From NCBI GenBank assembly GCA_020247545.1, contig JADCIX010000034.1, positions 1 through 64,000 on the forward strand: DNA of 64,000 nucleotides, in the 5' to 3' direction. The DNA comes from Rhodocyclaceae bacterium (GTDB lineage: Bacteria > Pseudomonadota > Gammaproteobacteria > Burkholderiales > Usitatibacteraceae). The position numbers and the translations under genes are program-made. Positions 8,501-19,110 of this stretch are shown one piece after another. The stretch's first letter is position 1, and each line of letters starts with the position of its first letter. The notes below the pieces were generated by a model, which was not told where the DNA came from, ran no database searches, and saw nothing but the letters and a program-made list of their open reading frames with translations.

Positions 8501-8906
8501 GCCAAACCTTCCCTGCTGCGGCATTGGTGGCGGCGCGCAGCATGCGCGCAGAGCCGCCCGGAGCAATCGTCTTGCGATTGCGGCGTAAACCTGCGATGAA
8601 ATGGAGATGTTTGACTTTATGTTTCATCGCAGAAAAGTCTCCGCTGCGGCATTGGTGGCGGCGCGCAAATTGCGCGCGGAGCCGCCGCATTTTTCAACCC
8701 CGGCAATCGTCTTGCGATTGCGGCGTATACCTGCGATGAAATGGAGATGTTTGACTTTATGTTTCATGCCAAACCTTCCCTGCTGCGGCATTGGTGGCGG
8801 CGCGCAAATTGCGCGCGGAGCCGCCGCATTTTTCAACCCCGGCAATCGGCTTGCGATTGCGGCGTAAACCTGCGATGAAATAGAGATGTTTGACTTTATG
8901 TTTCAT
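8468..8906 (-). repeat. Tandem duplication of the murC start region
   Basis: A 33-bp segment encoding [11 protein letters not shown] occurs four times: at 8468-8500 (the real gene), 8595-8627, 8735-8767 and 8874-8906. The periods are 127, 140 and 139 bases. The spacers are near-identical and each holds two hairpin-forming parts, a GCGCGCAA/TTGCGCGC-like palindrome and CAATCG-TCTTG-CGATTG, plus a copy of the ribosome-binding region in most units. The outermost copy (ATG 8906) overlaps the murG stop as ATGA, which suggests that it was the ancestral murC start before the expansion. Confidence 0.9.
8490..8906 (-). other. Three chained leader frames in front of murC
   Basis: Each extra copy of the murC start opens a short frame: 8757-8906 (49 residues), 8624-8767 (47 residues) and 8490-8627 (45 residues). 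All begin MKHKVKHL and then diverge from MurC at residue 12 into an Arg/Ala-rich sequence. Each frame ends at or within 11 bases of the next start: TAA 11 bases past ATG 8767, TGA overlapping ATG 8627 as ATGA, and TAA 11 bases past murC ATG 8500. Ribosomes from murG could therefore pass through by termination-reinitiation. Whether the peptides are made or matter is unknown. Confidence 0.5.
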
Positions 8907-10003
8907 GCCAAACCCCCGCAGATTTCAGCGCAAGCGACAGTCGCATCCGGCTTACCAAGGCTTCTGGCTATGGTCGCCATCGCAACCGCCTTCTCGCGCG
9001 TCATCGAAGCAATTTTTTGCGCGAGCCCTTGCGCCGTCTCTGTCTTCTGATTGACCAACAGACCCGCACCTGCGTCAGCGAGGAATTTCGCGTTAGCAAG
9101 CTGCTCTTCGGCAACAAACCAAGGCAACGGAATCAAGATGCTGGCCACGCCGGCCGCGGCGAGTTCGGCAACGGTGATGGCACCGGCTCGACAAATGATG
9201 ACGTCACACCATGTGTACATCGCCGCCATGTCATCGATAAACGGCTTGAACTCGGCATGCACTTTTGCGATTCCATAGGCCTTCACCAAATCTGCATAAT
9301 TCTTTTCACCAGACTGGTGCACCACTTCCGGCCGTTGATCCGGCGAAAGCGTGGCGAGCGCAGCAACAATCAAATCGTTCATCGTTTTCGCGCCGAGACT
9401 GCCGCCAACCACCAGCAAACGCAACGGGCCGCTGCGACCCGCAGACCGTTCGCTCGGTATGGGTAACTTCGTAATGTCTTCACGCACCGGCGTGCCAAGC
9501 CATTCCACACGACTCGGTTTCGGCAATAACTTCGCGATACGGTTGTGGGGCACTTGGTCAAATGACTTGGGAAAGCCCACCAACACTCGGTCTGCGATCA
9601 GGGCCAGCACACGATTCGTGAGCCCGGCGTGTGCACCCGGCTCGTGCACCACCAACGGTTTACCAAGCAGCACCGCCATCATGCCGCCGGGAAAGGCGAT
9701 GTAGCCGCCCATTGAGATAACCACATCTGGCTTCACGCGGCGCAATACTGCGAGCGACTGCCAGAATGCACGTAACAACACAAACGGTAATGTCAGCCAA
9801 GCCGCCTTGCCCTTACCGCGGACACCCGACATCGCAACCACTTCAATCGGGTAGCCGACCTTGCCCACGAGTTTGTGTTCCATGCCGTTGGGTGTGGCGA
9901 GCCATACGATATTAAAGCCGCGTGTTTCCAGCACCTGTGCAATCGCAATTCCAGGATAGATGTGTCCGCCAGTGCCCGCCGCCATGATGAGTGCCGTCTT
10001 CAT
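8903..10003 (-). CDS. murG: UDP-GlcNAc:lipid I transferase MurG
   Basis: A 366-residue GT-B glycosyltransferase that converts lipid I to lipid II on the inner face of the membrane. The N-terminal glycine-rich loop MAAGTGGHIYPGIAIA, the middle HEPGAHAGLTNR and the C-terminal donor site CRAGAITVAELAAAG are present. Start ATG 10003 follows the ftsW stop by two bases; the longer upstream frame is only the overlap with ftsW. Its stop overlaps the first of the four repeated murC starts. Confidence 0.97.
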   Translation of the reverse strand: MKTALIMAAGTGGHIYPGIAIAQVLETRGFNIVWLATPNGMEHKLVGKVGYPIEVVAMSGVRGKGKAAWLTLPFVLLRAFWQSLAVLRRVKPDVVISMGGYIAFPGGMMAVLLGKPLVVHEPGAHAGLTNRVLALIADRVLVGFPKSFDQVPHNRIAKLLPKPSRVEWLGTPVREDITKLPIPSERSAGRSGPLRLLVVGGSLGAKTMNDLIVAALATLSPDQRPEVVHQSGEKNYADLVKAYGIAKVHAEFKPFIDDMAAMYTWCDVIICRAGAITVAELAAAGVASILIPLPWFVAEEQLANAKFLADAGAGLLVNQKTETAQGLAQKIASMTREKAVAMATIARSLGKPDATVACAEICGGLA

Positions 10004-10005
10004 AC

Positions 10006-11205
10006 CTACAGCACCCCCTTGCGCGCAGAGGCAGATATCGCGCGATTCTCGAAATCGATGCGCAGCAGCACCGCAACCGCGACACAATTCATCAATACAC
10101 CGGTGCCGCCGAATGACAGGAACGGCAACGTTAATCCTTTTGTCGGCAACAAGCCCATGTTCACACCCATATTGATAAAGGCTTGAACCGACAGCCAAAC
10201 GCCGATACCCTGTGCGACCAACGCAGCGAAGTAGCGTTCACGCACCATCGCTTCACGACCGACCATAAATGTGCGATAGATAAACGTGACGAAGAGTGCG
10301 ATCACAACCGCGATGCCGATAAAGCCTAACTCTTCACCGATTACCGCCAACAAGAAATCGGTGTGTGCCTCCGGCAGGTAGAAAAGTTTTTCGACCGATG
10401 CACCCAGCCCGACGCCGAGCCATTCTCCCCGCCCAAACGCGATCAACGAGTGCGAAAGCTGGTAACCCTTGCCAAACGGGTCGGCCCAAGGATCCATAAA
10501 GCCAAGAATGCGCTGCAGGCGATACGGTGATGAAACGATTAGCACAACAAACGCGCCCGCGAGCAACACCATCAATGCGGCAAATACCCGCCAATTGAGT
10601 CCGCCCAAAAACAGGATCGACATGGCAATCGAAGTGATGACTACCAATGCGCCAAAATCAGGCTGCCCCAACAACAGCGCAGCCATAAAGACCATCACCG
10701 AGAACATCGGCAAAAAGCCTTTCTTAAAGTCATCCATGAATGCCGCTTTACGCACTGTGTAGTCCGCGGCATAAATCACGGTCAGCAACTTCATCAGTTC
10801 TGAGGGCTGCATGGTCATGAAACCGAGATTGATCCAGCGCCGCGAGCCGTTCACAAAATTTCCAATACCCGGGATGAGAACAAGCACCATCAGGAGTCCA
10901 CCGGCCATAAACAAAAACGGCGCGGCACGCTGCCACAGCGCCATCGGAATTTGGAAAACCACAATTGCCGCTGTCACACCGACTACCAAGTACGCCCCAT
11001 GACGCATCAGAAAGTATGTGCCGCGATATCCGGTCGCTTTCATGGTTTCTGCGGTCATGATGGACGCCGAATAAACCATGACAAAACCGATTGAGAGCAA
11101 CAGCAGAACGCTCCAGAACAAGACGAGATCAACCGGCGCGCGCGAAGCCGACTGTCCTGGCTTGGCATCACGCTGAAACAGCCCTGTCCTGATCGCGCTA
11201 AGCAT
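10006..11205 (-). CDS. ftsW: Peptidoglycan glycosyltransferase FtsW
   Basis: A 399-residue SEDS-family membrane protein that polymerises septal peptidoglycan with FtsI. About ten hydrophobic spans are visible. The conserved GSRRWI block after the first spans, the [21 protein letters not shown] loop, FIGEELG-type sequence ([11 protein letters not shown]) and PFLSFGGTG near the C-terminus are typical. ATG 11205 lies eight bases inside the murD end, with GAGGAG upstream. Confidence 0.97.
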   Translation of the reverse strand: MLSAIRTGLFQRDAKPGQSASRAPVDLVLFWSVLLLLSIGFVMVYSASIMTAETMKATGYRGTYFLMRHGAYLVVGVTAAIVVFQIPMALWQRAAPFLFMAGGLLMVLVLIPGIGNFVNGSRRWINLGFMTMQPSELMKLLTVIYAADYTVRKAAFMDDFKKGFLPMFSVMVFMAALLLGQPDFGALVVITSIAMSILFLGGLNWRVFAALMVLLAGAFVVLIVSSPYRLQRILGFMDPWADPFGKGYQLSHSLIAFGRGEWLGVGLGASVEKLFYLPEAHTDFLLAVIGEELGFIGIAVVIALFVTFIYRTFMVGREAMVRERYFAALVAQGIGVWLSVQAFINMGVNMGLLPTKGLTLPFLSFGGTGVLMNCVAVAVLLRIDFENRAISASARKGVL

Positions 11206-12595
11206 TGGGATGCTCCTCGCGCTTCTCATCAGCCTTCGCTAATGATGCAACCGACGCCGCGAATACTTCACCGCGATGTTTGTAGTTTTTAAACATATCG
11301 AAACTTGCACAGGCCGGCGATAACAACACGGTGTCACCCGGAGATGCATGTGTGAACGCCAAACGCACTGCCGCATCCATATCTGCTGCATGAAAACAAG
11401 GCACGCTGGATGAAGCAATTGCCGACTGGATTTGTTGCGCAGCTTTGCCGATCAAGACAACTGTTTTTGCGTGTTTTTTGACGGGCTCCGCGAGGGGCGC
11501 AAAGTCCTGCTCCTTACCTTCGCCGCCGGCGATCAGAATCGTTGGCGTGGTCATGCCATTCATCGCAGCAACCGTCGAACCAACGTTGGTCCCCTTGGAG
11601 TCGTCTAGGAAAGTAACCCCTTGAATCACTGCGACCCGTGCACTACGGTGTGGCAGTCCGGTGAATGACTTCAAGCCCCCGGCGGCCCCCGCTAAATTCA
11701 CACCAATCGCGTCGCAAAGTGCAAACGCTGCCAACGCATTGGCAGCGTTGTGCAACCCGGCAACGGGTAACGACGAAAATGGCACTAATTTCTGTTTCCC
11801 ACGCACCAGCCAGCCGTCGGCTAGTCCGAAATTTTTGTCCTTGGTCGGCTGATCGAGGCCAAAACTTGTGCATTCGCAACGTGCCTCTTTCATCGACATC
11901 GAAATTGCGTCGTCGCGATTAACAATCTGATGCGTTGCATGTAAAAAAATCCGCTGCTTGGCCGCTGCGTATGCAGCCATTCCGGCGTAACGATCCAGGT
12001 GGTCCTGCGAAAGGTTCAACATGGTCGCAGCATCAAGACGCAGCGAAGATGTTGTTTCCAATTGGAACGAAGATAGCTCGATCACGTACACATCCGGCTG
12101 CCCGGAAGACTCGGCCGCCGCGAGTGCGTCCAACACCGGCAGACCGATATTGCCGGCCACGACCGTCTGAAGACCGGCGGCGGCGCACATTGCGCCCGTC
12201 ATTGCGGTCACAGTCGATTTCCCATTGGAGCCGGTAATGCCAATCACTTTCGGTTTCGATCCTGTTATTTCGTTTTGCTTCCACGCAAAAAGCTCGATGT
12301 CCCCAACGAACTTTTTCCCCGCCGCGACGGCCCTCTTGATGGCCGGGTCACACGCGGGCCCCGCAACGGCCACGCCCGGGCTTGCAACAACGAGTTCGGC
12401 GTCGCTAAAGAGGCCGTCTGTCCACGGGCCGGTGACGAGCTCGTAACCAAGACTTCTGATGTCGTCGGCTCCGGGAGGTCGGTCTCGGCTATCGGCGACT
12501 CGCACACGAGCACCCATTCTTCCGAGATAGCCGACGACGGAGAGTCCGGTGTCACCCGCGCCCAGAACAAGTACGCTTTTGTCATGCCAATTCAC
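11198..12595 (-). CDS. murD: UDP-MurNAc-L-Ala--D-Glu ligase MurD
   Basis: A 465-residue Mur ligase that adds D-glutamate. The N-terminal [19 protein letters not shown] Rossmann loop, P-loop [23 protein letters not shown] and the C-terminal [11 protein letters not shown] segment are intact. It begins a tight run with ftsW. About 357 bases without a gene separate it from mraY. That gap carries a hairpin repeat and two further palindromes, so an additional promoter may lie there, although I cannot identify one. Confidence 0.97.
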   Translation of the reverse strand: MNWHDKSVLVLGAGDTGLSVVGYLGRMGARVRVADSRDRPPGADDIRSLGYELVTGPWTDGLFSDAELVVASPGVAVAGPACDPAIKRAVAAGKKFVGDIELFAWKQNEITGSKPKVIGITGSNGKSTVTAMTGAMCAAAGLQTVVAGNIGLPVLDALAAAESSGQPDVYVIELSSFQLETTSSLRLDAATMLNLSQDHLDRYAGMAAYAAAKQRIFLHATHQIVNRDDAISMSMKEARCECTSFGLDQPTKDKNFGLADGWLVRGKQKLVPFSSLPVAGLHNAANALAAFALCDAIGVNLAGAAGGLKSFTGLPHRSARVAVIQGVTFLDDSKGTNVGSTVAAMNGMTTPTILIAGGEGKEQDFAPLAEPVKKHAKTVVLIGKAAQQIQSAIASSSVPCFHAADMDAAVRLAFTHASPGDTVLLSPACASFDMFKNYKHRGEVFAASVASLAKADEKREEHPNA

Positions 12596-12640
12596 CCCGT
12601 TGCCTCGTCACTTCATCGAATAGTGAAACTCGTTTATTGG

Positions 12641-12692
12641 CGGGCGTTTTCAGCACAAACTGCTTGGAAACGCCCGTCACTATTTGTCTTTT
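12641..12692 (+). repeat. Hairpin repeat family, copy 5
   Basis: A perfect 9-bp stem, CGGGCGTTT (12641-12649) with AAACGCCCG (12668-12676), is followed by a GTCACTATTTGTCTTTT tail. The stem bases differ from the other copies but remain paired. It lies just upstream of murD, on the opposite strand. Confidence 0.6.
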
Positions 12693-12758
12693 ACTTTCGC
12701 TTCAACCCAGTCGCGGCGTTAAAACCCGCCATCACTCACTCCTCGACTACCTCAGCGC

Positions 12759-12795
12759 CGTAGCCCGGAAAGAACGCATTGCACTTCCGGGACAA
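12759..12795. repeat. REP-like palindrome in the murD-mraY gap
   Basis: A 7-bp stem, CCCGGAA (12764-12770) with TTCCGGG (12785-12791), lies within a GTAGCCCGGAA...TTCCGGGACAA context. This resembles the gtagcccgga-type dispersed repeats seen in many proteobacterial genomes. It has no coding potential. Confidence 0.45.
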
Positions 12796-12858
12796 CGCCT
12801 GCTCCATCCAACTTCCCGCATTGCGCGTTGCTGCAAGCGGCCTACCGCAGCCAACCCT

Positions 12859-12884
12859 GTCATCCCGGCGGAGGCCGGGATGAC
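12859..12884. repeat. Perfect 11-bp stem palindrome
   Basis: GTCATCCCGGC-GGAG-GCCGGGATGAC is a perfect hairpin with a four-base loop. It resembles the gtcatcccggc dispersed repeats common in proteobacteria. It sits downstream of mraY and is followed by a short T-rich stretch on the plus strand, so it could slow transcription, but no proper U-tract is seen on the minus strand. Confidence 0.5.
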
Positions 12885-12952
12885 AATTTTGGAAATTTCC
12901 ATCTCCACCTCTAACGCCTCACCCCTAAAGCCTCATCCCTCACCTACGTCAC

Positions 12953-14038
12953 CTACCTCAGCTTCAACGTCGACAATCCAAACAACACCAGCATCATCGT
13001 GATGATCCAAAAGCGCACGACGACCTGGTTTTCTTTCCAGCCTTTAAGCTCGTAGTGGTGATGTAAGGGCGCCATGCGAAACACACGTTTGCCCGTCAGC
13101 TTGAACGAGGCCACTTGAATCATCACCGACAGTGTCTCCACCACAAACACGCCGCCCATGATGATCAGGACGATTTCCTGTCGGCAGATCACCGCCACCA
13201 ATCCGAGCGCGCCACCGAGTGCCAGCGCACCGACGTCGCCCATGAACACTTCGGCGGGGTAGGCGTTAAACCACAGAAAGGCAAGCCCTGCGCCCGCGAT
13301 CGCGCCGCAAAAAATAGCGAGTTCGCCCGCGCCCGCGATGTGCGGCACGCCGAGGTAAGTGGCAAACACTTTGTTACCGGCAACGTAGGCAAAAATGGCG
13401 AGCGCAGATGCAACCATCACGGTTGGCATGATGGCGAGACCATCAAGACCATCCGTTAGATTCACCGCGTTGGAAAAGCCCACCACCATGAACCAACCCA
13501 AGACGATGAAGCCGATGGCACCGAGCGGAATCGCCACTGTCTTGAAAAATGGCACGATCAGATCGGTCTGCTGCGGCAGGTTGGCGCGGAAGGCAAGATA
13601 GGATAACGCAGTTGCGGCAATCACGGTCTGCCAGAAGAACTTTGATTTGGCGGAGAGCCCTTTGGAATTCTTGTGCACGACCTTGCGGTAATCATCAATC
13701 CAACCGATCGCACCAAACCCGACGGTGGTGACGAGACAAGCCCACACGTACCGATTGCTCAGATCCCCCCACAGCAGTGTGGTGACGGCAACCGCCGTCA
13801 AAATCAGCGCGCCCCCCATAGTGGGTGTACCCGCCTTCACCAAGTGCGTTTGCGGACCATCACTACGCACCGACTGGCCGATTTTCATCGCCGTCAATTT
13901 GCGGATCATCCACGGACCAATAACAAATGAGATCACCAGCGCGGTCATTGATGCCAGCACGGTGCGCAGCGTGATGTAACTGAATACGTTAAATGCCCGC
14001 ACGTCTCTACCCAACCACTCGAAGAGTTCGAGCAACAT
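12953..14038 (-). CDS. mraY: Phospho-MurNAc-pentapeptide transferase MraY
   Basis: A 361-residue polytopic membrane enzyme that transfers phospho-MurNAc-pentapeptide to undecaprenyl phosphate, giving lipid I. Family markers in order are [18 protein letters not shown] (Asp pair), [29 protein letters not shown] and [14 protein letters not shown]. All catalytic aspartates and the histidine triad are intact. Its start shares a base with the murF stop (TAATG). Confidence 0.98.
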   Translation of the reverse strand: MLLELFEWLGRDVRAFNVFSYITLRTVLASMTALVISFVIGPWMIRKLTAMKIGQSVRSDGPQTHLVKAGTPTMGGALILTAVAVTTLLWGDLSNRYVWACLVTTVGFGAIGWIDDYRKVVHKNSKGLSAKSKFFWQTVIAATALSYLAFRANLPQQTDLIVPFFKTVAIPLGAIGFIVLGWFMVVGFSNAVNLTDGLDGLAIMPTVMVASALAIFAYVAGNKVFATYLGVPHIAGAGELAIFCGAIAGAGLAFLWFNAYPAEVFMGDVGALALGGALGLVAVICRQEIVLIIMGGVFVVETLSVMIQVASFKLTGKRVFRMAPLHHHYELKGWKENQVVVRFWIITMMLVLFGLSTLKLR

Positions 14039-15423
14039 TAGTGAACTCCTTCCGCCGGCTTGATTTGTGCAGAATCCACTAGCGCATAAACAACACGCTC
14101 CATTCGCATAAAGCGCGAGCCCTTGATGAGTACCGTTGTGTTGGCGTCGAGCGTCGGCTTCAAGGTGGCAACTAGTTCGTCAAAGCTCGCCGTATGTACC
14201 GCACCCACGCCAAAGCCTGAGCAGTACTCACGCGCAAGTTTTCCAAGCGCAAACAGTCCATCAACTTGTGCCATCTTTGCCTCCTTTCCGATTTCTGCAT
14301 GCATCACAGCCGCGTCTTCTCCGAGCTCCGCCATATCGCCCAGCACCAGCAATCGCCGGCCCGGCAGCTTCGTCAACACATTGATGGCAGCACGCATCGA
14401 ATCCGGATTGGCGTTATAAGTGTCATCGATGATGGTGGCGGAATTGTGGCCAGCGTAGCGCCGCAATCGGCCGTCAACCCCTGAAAACTCTGCAAGCCCG
14501 GCGGCAATCGCCGGCAGCAAAACACCCATCGCAAAAGCTCCGGCGGCAGCAGCGATGGCATTGCGCTGATTGTGCTCACCCATCACCTGCAAGCCGACTT
14601 CGGCGGTCCCAACTGCCGTGTGCAGCGTCAATCCGGATTGTGTGAGTTCGCCGCGCAGTTCGGCTGAAGGTGCCGTCCCGAAGGTTACGATGCGTCTGTT
14701 TTTCCCGACGAGACTCCGCCAGTAGTCGGCGTATTGGTCGTCGATATTGATGCAGGCCACGCCGTCGTCGCGCAGTCCAGCGTAGATTTCGCCCTTCGCT
14801 TGCGCGATTGCCTGCCGCGATCCGAGCTCGCCGATGTGTGCAGTTCCAGCCATGATCACCAGCGCCACGTCGGGCATGGCCAAACGCGTGAGATAGTCAA
14901 TTTCCAAGAGGTGGTTCATCCCCATCTCCAGCACGGCAGCACGATGATGGCGATCCAAACGCAACAACATGTGTGGTAATCCGATGTTGTTGTTCAGATT
15001 ACCTTCGGTTGCCAGCACCCCGTCGGTTCCGCCCACGTGTTTCACCATTATTGACCGCAGCATTTCTTTGACCGTCGTCTTGCCGTTACTGCCGGTGAGG
15101 GCGATGATAGGCAGCGTAAAACGGCTGCGCCAGTACTGCGCCAGCGCGCCGTAGGCCAACATGGTGTCGCCGACGACAATTTGTGCAAGGTCGGTCGGCA
15201 TCAGGCGCGAGACCAATGCCGCTGCCGCACCACGTTGTCGAACTTGTTCGAGATACTCATGGCCGTCAAAGGTCGGCCCCTTCAGCGCAACAAACAACTC
15301 ATTCGGCGCAATTGAGCGGCTATCGGTCGACACACCGGCGAATGTCGTGCTGATGTTTTTAGTGTGTAACTGCGCACCCAACGTGCGCGCACAATTTTCG
15401 ATTGTCATCGCCGCGCCGCTCAT
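14038..15423 (-). CDS. murF: UDP-MurNAc-tripeptide--D-Ala-D-Ala ligase MurF
   Basis: A 461-residue Mur ligase that adds the D-Ala-D-Ala made by Ddl. The [16 protein letters not shown]-terminal block, P-loop [26 protein letters not shown] and [11 protein letters not shown] are present. Start ATG 15423 overlaps the murE stop as ATGA. A later ATG at 15408 (MTIENC) is possible. The extra six codons upstream of 15423 would lie in murE. Confidence 0.96.
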   Translation of the reverse strand: MSGAAMTIENCARTLGAQLHTKNISTTFAGVSTDSRSIAPNELFVALKGPTFDGHEYLEQVRQRGAAAALVSRLMPTDLAQIVVGDTMLAYGALAQYWRSRFTLPIIALTGSNGKTTVKEMLRSIMVKHVGGTDGVLATEGNLNNNIGLPHMLLRLDRHHRAAVLEMGMNHLLEIDYLTRLAMPDVALVIMAGTAHIGELGSRQAIAQAKGEIYAGLRDDGVACINIDDQYADYWRSLVGKNRRIVTFGTAPSAELRGELTQSGLTLHTAVGTAEVGLQVMGEHNQRNAIAAAAGAFAMGVLLPAIAAGLAEFSGVDGRLRRYAGHNSATIIDDTYNANPDSMRAAINVLTKLPGRRLLVLGDMAELGEDAAVMHAEIGKEAKMAQVDGLFALGKLAREYCSGFGVGAVHTASFDELVATLKPTLDANTTVLIKGSRFMRMERVVYALVDSAQIKPAEGVH

Positions 15424-16961
15424 TCCGTGCGCCCCTTCCACACACTCAACGCTTCGAGAGCGACTTCAACATCGCTGAAGTGACGTTTAGTCTCCCCGAT
15501 GATTTGGTAGTCCTCGTGCCCCTTGCCGGCGATAACCACCACATCATTTGCCACGGCCAAGTCAAGTGCCTCAAAAATTGCCTGATGGCGATCAACGACC
15601 GTGTGATGCGGTGCCGCACCAATGCCGGCCCCAATATCGGCAAGTATCTTGGCCGGATCTTCCGTGCGCGGATTATCCGAAGTCAGTATTGTGAAATCTG
15701 CGTAGCGTCCGGAGATGGCACCCATCAGGGGGCGTTTGCCAGTATCGCGATTACCGCCGCAACCAAACACGCAAATCAAGCGGCCTTTGTCTGGCACGAT
15801 CGCGGAGACGGTGGAAAGCACTTTTTCCAGCGCATCCGGCGTGTGGGCGTAATCGACGACCACCAGCGGTTTGTTTGCCGCGTTTATCGCTGCGCGGACT
15901 TTTTGCATGCGGCCAGTCACCGGCGCTAAGCGGCCAACAATAGACGCCGCAGTTGCGATGGCGACACCACTAGCCTTCAGACAGCCAATCACTGCCAGCA
16001 AGTTGCTTGCGTTAAATGCGCCAAGGATGTCTGTTTCAACCTGCGCCTCATCTGTCGTCAGGCCGTTTGCATCGAGACTCTGCACCGTGAAACTAAGCCC
16101 TGCGGAAGTGACTGCAATATCGTGTGCAATCAAGTTGGCGAACTTGCTGCCGGTCTTGGTTGCATACCGAATCACATCGACACCACGGCGTTCCGAACGA
16201 CCTGCGAGCTCGCGCCCAAATGGGTCATCCACGTTTACCACTGCGGTCTTTAGCCCGCGCAGCGCGAATAGTTTCGCCTTGGCCTCACCGTAGGCTTCCA
16301 TCGTGCCGTGGTAGTCGAGATGATCACGCGTCAGGTTGGTAAACACCGCGACATCGTATTTAACATCCGACACACGACCCTGATCGAGTCCATGACTGGA
16401 AACTTCCATCGCGCATGTTGCCGCACCGGAAGTCACGAAGTCACGCAGGTAGCGCTGTAGCAAAACAGCGTCCGGTGTTGTGTTGTCCGCAGTTGTGAGT
16501 GCGCCCAACAGACCGTTGCCGATGGTACCCAACACCGCGCTGCGCCGACCGGCCATTTCTAGCGACTGCGCAATCCATTGTGAAACAGAAGTTTTGCCGT
16601 TGGTGCCGGTCACACCCACCATCCACAGCTCATTTGACGGATGGCTGTAGACGTGGGCACCAATGGCGCTGGCAAATTGTTTGAGATTTGTCACTGCGAC
16701 ATGAGGAACTCGCCAGGCATCGTTCCAGCGGAACTCGCCAGTAGCTTCATACATAACGGCTGACGCGCCGCGTGTTATGGCGTCGTCAATAAACGCTCGC
16801 CCATCACGCACCGCACCAGGATAGGCTAAGAAAATACTGCCAAAGCGCGCGTCTCGCGACGCAGCAGTGGCGTGTTCTAAACTTGCAGGCAATTGATCGA
16901 TCGCCTGAATGACACCGCGCAAATTGGTGAGGGGGATTGGCTGGGTACCAGTGGCCTTCAT
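15420..16961 (-). CDS. murE: UDP-MurNAc-dipeptide--meso-DAP ligase MurE
   Basis: A 513-residue Mur ligase that adds the third residue of the stem peptide. The P-loop is VTGTNGKTSVSQW. The substrate-selecting motif is DNPRTEDP, in which DNPR is the signature of enzymes using meso-diaminopimelate rather than lysine, so the wall is of the usual Gram-negative A1-gamma type. The start overlaps the ftsI stop and the stop overlaps the murF start, both as ATGA. Confidence 0.97.
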   Translation of the reverse strand: MKATGTQPIPLTNLRGVIQAIDQLPASLEHATAASRDARFGSIFLAYPGAVRDGRAFIDDAITRGASAVMYEATGEFRWNDAWRVPHVAVTNLKQFASAIGAHVYSHPSNELWMVGVTGTNGKTSVSQWIAQSLEMAGRRSAVLGTIGNGLLGALTTADNTTPDAVLLQRYLRDFVTSGAATCAMEVSSHGLDQGRVSDVKYDVAVFTNLTRDHLDYHGTMEAYGEAKAKLFALRGLKTAVVNVDDPFGRELAGRSERRGVDVIRYATKTGSKFANLIAHDIAVTSAGLSFTVQSLDANGLTTDEAQVETDILGAFNASNLLAVIGCLKASGVAIATAASIVGRLAPVTGRMQKVRAAINAANKPLVVVDYAHTPDALEKVLSTVSAIVPDKGRLICVFGCGGNRDTGKRPLMGAISGRYADFTILTSDNPRTEDPAKILADIGAGIGAAPHHTVVDRHQAIFEALDLAVANDVVVIAGKGHEDYQIIGETKRHFSDVEVALEALSVWKGRTE

Positions 16962-18784
16962 CCGCGATCCTTCGGGGCCACAGCAACTTGCGTTGTCGAA
17001 AAAGGCGTCACCAGCGGCGTTAGCGGCTGTTGCGGCGAAACCACCACGCTAGCCGATCCGGCAGGGTTGGCGGGCGTACGCCCGGCATCAACCAACGCCG
17101 GTGCATCCGGCTGTACGCCTGCCATTCGTAGCGCCTGCGCCATCACATTTGAGAACACTGGTGCCGACACTTCACCACCATAAATCTTGCCAGCGGAAGG
17201 CTCGTCGATGGTGACGGCCATGATGAACCTAGGATTCGACGCCGGCCCATAACCAACAAATGAGGATAAATACAGTGACTGCGAATAGTGTCCGTTCACC
17301 AACTTGCGCGCAGTGCCAGTCTTGCCGGCAACGCGGTAACCGGACACCTGCCCCTTGGACGCAGTGCCACCTTGCTGGGTCACCGTCTCAAGCATCGCCG
17401 CCATCGTTTTGGCCGTCGCCGCCGACAGCACCTGTTTGCCGATGACGTCCGTCTCGCGCTTGCTGAAAGTCACCGGTAACAACACGCCATCGTTGGTAAA
17501 CAGCGTGTAGGCCCGCGCTATTTGCAACGCCGAAACTGACAAGCCGTAGCCGAAAGACATGGTCGCCTGTTCTATTGGCTTCCAGGTTTTAGCCGCGCGC
17601 AATTTACCGCTGACCTCACCGGGAAACCCAGTGCGCGGGCTGCTACCAAACCCCAGATCGCTGTAGAGGCTCCATAGAGTCTCAGAGGGCAACTGCAGCG
17701 CCATCTTGGCCGTGCCAATGTTTGACGACTTCTGGATGATTTCCGCCACGGTCATCTGCGGTAGCGGATGCGTATCGGTAATCGTGTGACCGCTGACCGA
17801 TAAACCACTGCCGGTTACGATCACAGTCGATGGTTTCACAATACCCGCTTCCAACGCCGCTGCAACGGCAAACGGCTTAAAGGTGGAGCCTGGCTCGAAG
17901 GTATCGGCGACGCTGCGATTACGCATTTGCGCCGGTTTGTAGGCGGCGCGGTTGTTCGGGTTGTAGTCGGGCATATTGACCAACGCCAGCACTTCTCCGG
18001 TCTTCGCGTCGAGCATCACCAACGCGCCGCCCCTGGCGCGGTTGGTTTCAACAGCGGCCTTTAACTCGCGGTGCGCAAGAAACTGGAAGCGTTCGTCGAT
18101 CGAGAGCTTGAGCGGTTTTCCGTCCCGGGGTACCTTAAGACTTTCTAAGTCTTCGACAATGCGCCCCTTACGATCCTTGATCACGCGACGCTGGCCGGGC
18201 ACTCCCGCCAGTACGTCCTGCTGCGCAAGTTCAATTCCTTCCTGCCCTTGATCATCCATGCCGGTGAAACCAATCACGTGCGCGGTCACGTCCCCGGCGG
18301 GGTAAAAGCGGCGGTACTCTCGTTGCTGGAAGACGCCTGGCGTCTTTAGCGCCATCACCCGTGCAGCCTGTTCCGGTGAAAGCTGACGTTTTAGCCAGAC
18401 AAAATTTTTGTCTTTATCGGCGAAGCGGTCTGCAACCAATTTTTTGTCGAGATTGAGCGCTGCGGCGAGTTTAGTGATCGCCTTCTCGTCCAAATCCACG
18501 TCCGCCGGGCTAGCCCAAATCGACTCGACTGGTGTCGAGATGGCGAGGGGCTTGCCATTGCGATCAAGCACTGCGCCACGTGACGCCGGCATGTCGACTA
18601 CTCGAACGAAGCGGGATTCACCCTTTGCCTGCAAGAAGTCGTTGTTCAACCCTTGCAGGTAAAACGCACGGCCCAGCAGCAAGGTGAAAAGCGCAAGACA
18701 GCCCAGCAGCGCCAAGCGCGAACGCCAGCCTTCAAGTTTCAAACGCAACTCAGGCGCTTGAATTTTCTTGCTGGTGTAGTTCAT
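16958..18784 (-). CDS. ftsI: Septal transpeptidase FtsI (PBP3)
   Basis: A 608-residue class B penicillin-binding protein that cross-links septal peptidoglycan with FtsW. A single N-terminal anchor (LALLGCLALFTLLLG) is followed by the dimerisation module with RGAVLDRNGKPLA. In the transpeptidase domain the active-site serine lies in GSTFKPF, SSN in KSSNIGTAK and KTG in AGKTGTARK. The C-terminal tail is rich in Pro, Val and Thr. ATG 18784 overlaps the ftsL stop as ATGA. Confidence 0.97.
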   Translation of the reverse strand: MNYTSKKIQAPELRLKLEGWRSRLALLGCLALFTLLLGRAFYLQGLNNDFLQAKGESRFVRVVDMPASRGAVLDRNGKPLAISTPVESIWASPADVDLDEKAITKLAAALNLDKKLVADRFADKDKNFVWLKRQLSPEQAARVMALKTPGVFQQREYRRFYPAGDVTAHVIGFTGMDDQGQEGIELAQQDVLAGVPGQRRVIKDRKGRIVEDLESLKVPRDGKPLKLSIDERFQFLAHRELKAAVETNRARGGALVMLDAKTGEVLALVNMPDYNPNNRAAYKPAQMRNRSVADTFEPGSTFKPFAVAAALEAGIVKPSTVIVTGSGLSVSGHTITDTHPLPQMTVAEIIQKSSNIGTAKMALQLPSETLWSLYSDLGFGSSPRTGFPGEVSGKLRAAKTWKPIEQATMSFGYGLSVSALQIARAYTLFTNDGVLLPVTFSKRETDVIGKQVLSAATAKTMAAMLETVTQQGGTASKGQVSGYRVAGKTGTARKLVNGHYSQSLYLSSFVGYGPASNPRFIMAVTIDEPSAGKIYGGEVSAPVFSNVMAQALRMAGVQPDAPALVDAGRTPANPAGSASVVVSPQQPLTPLVTPFSTTQVAVAPKDRG

Positions 18785-19110
18785 TGCGCTGCCCCGGCTG
18801 GCGCAGACGCAGGTGGTGCGGCCCAAGACGTGGACGATTCCCCCGACCGGTCGAGAGTTACCATCACAGTTCTCTTCGGGTCCGGCAAGGTCATGGACAA
18901 CTCACGCGATGCCCTTTGCTCAATGCGTTTGTGTGTTCCGAGCGTCTGACTCTCGATTTGTAGCTCGCGCCATTCCTGATCGAGTTTTGCTTCGCGGTCT
19001 TTTTCGGACTGCAACTCAATAAAAGCCTTACGCGCCTGATGCTGCGAGGTCACCACCAAGAGGGCGCAGAACACCAGAATGGCGAGCAGCAGAAGGTTTA
19101 GCCGCATCAT
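18781..19110 (-). CDS. ftsL: Cell division protein FtsL
   Basis: A 109-residue bitopic protein of the FtsQLB complex. A single N-terminal span ([19 protein letters not shown]) is followed by a charged periplasmic coiled coil ([20 protein letters not shown]). The short length and position between rsmH and ftsI are diagnostic even though sequence conservation is low in this family. The C-terminal 30 residues are Pro/Ala-rich. The start ATGATG overlaps the rsmH stop. Confidence 0.92.
   Translation of the reverse strand: MMRLNLLLLAILVFCALLVVTSQHQARKAFIELQSEKDREAKLDQEWRELQIESQTLGTHKRIEQRASRELSMTLPDPKRTVMVTLDRSGESSTSWAAPPASAPAGAAQ

Noticed and set aside
8468-8906. The tandem array before murC as a CRISPR array
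   Set aside because: Units are about 130-140 bp, the spacers are near-identical to each other and the repeat encodes the murC N-terminus.
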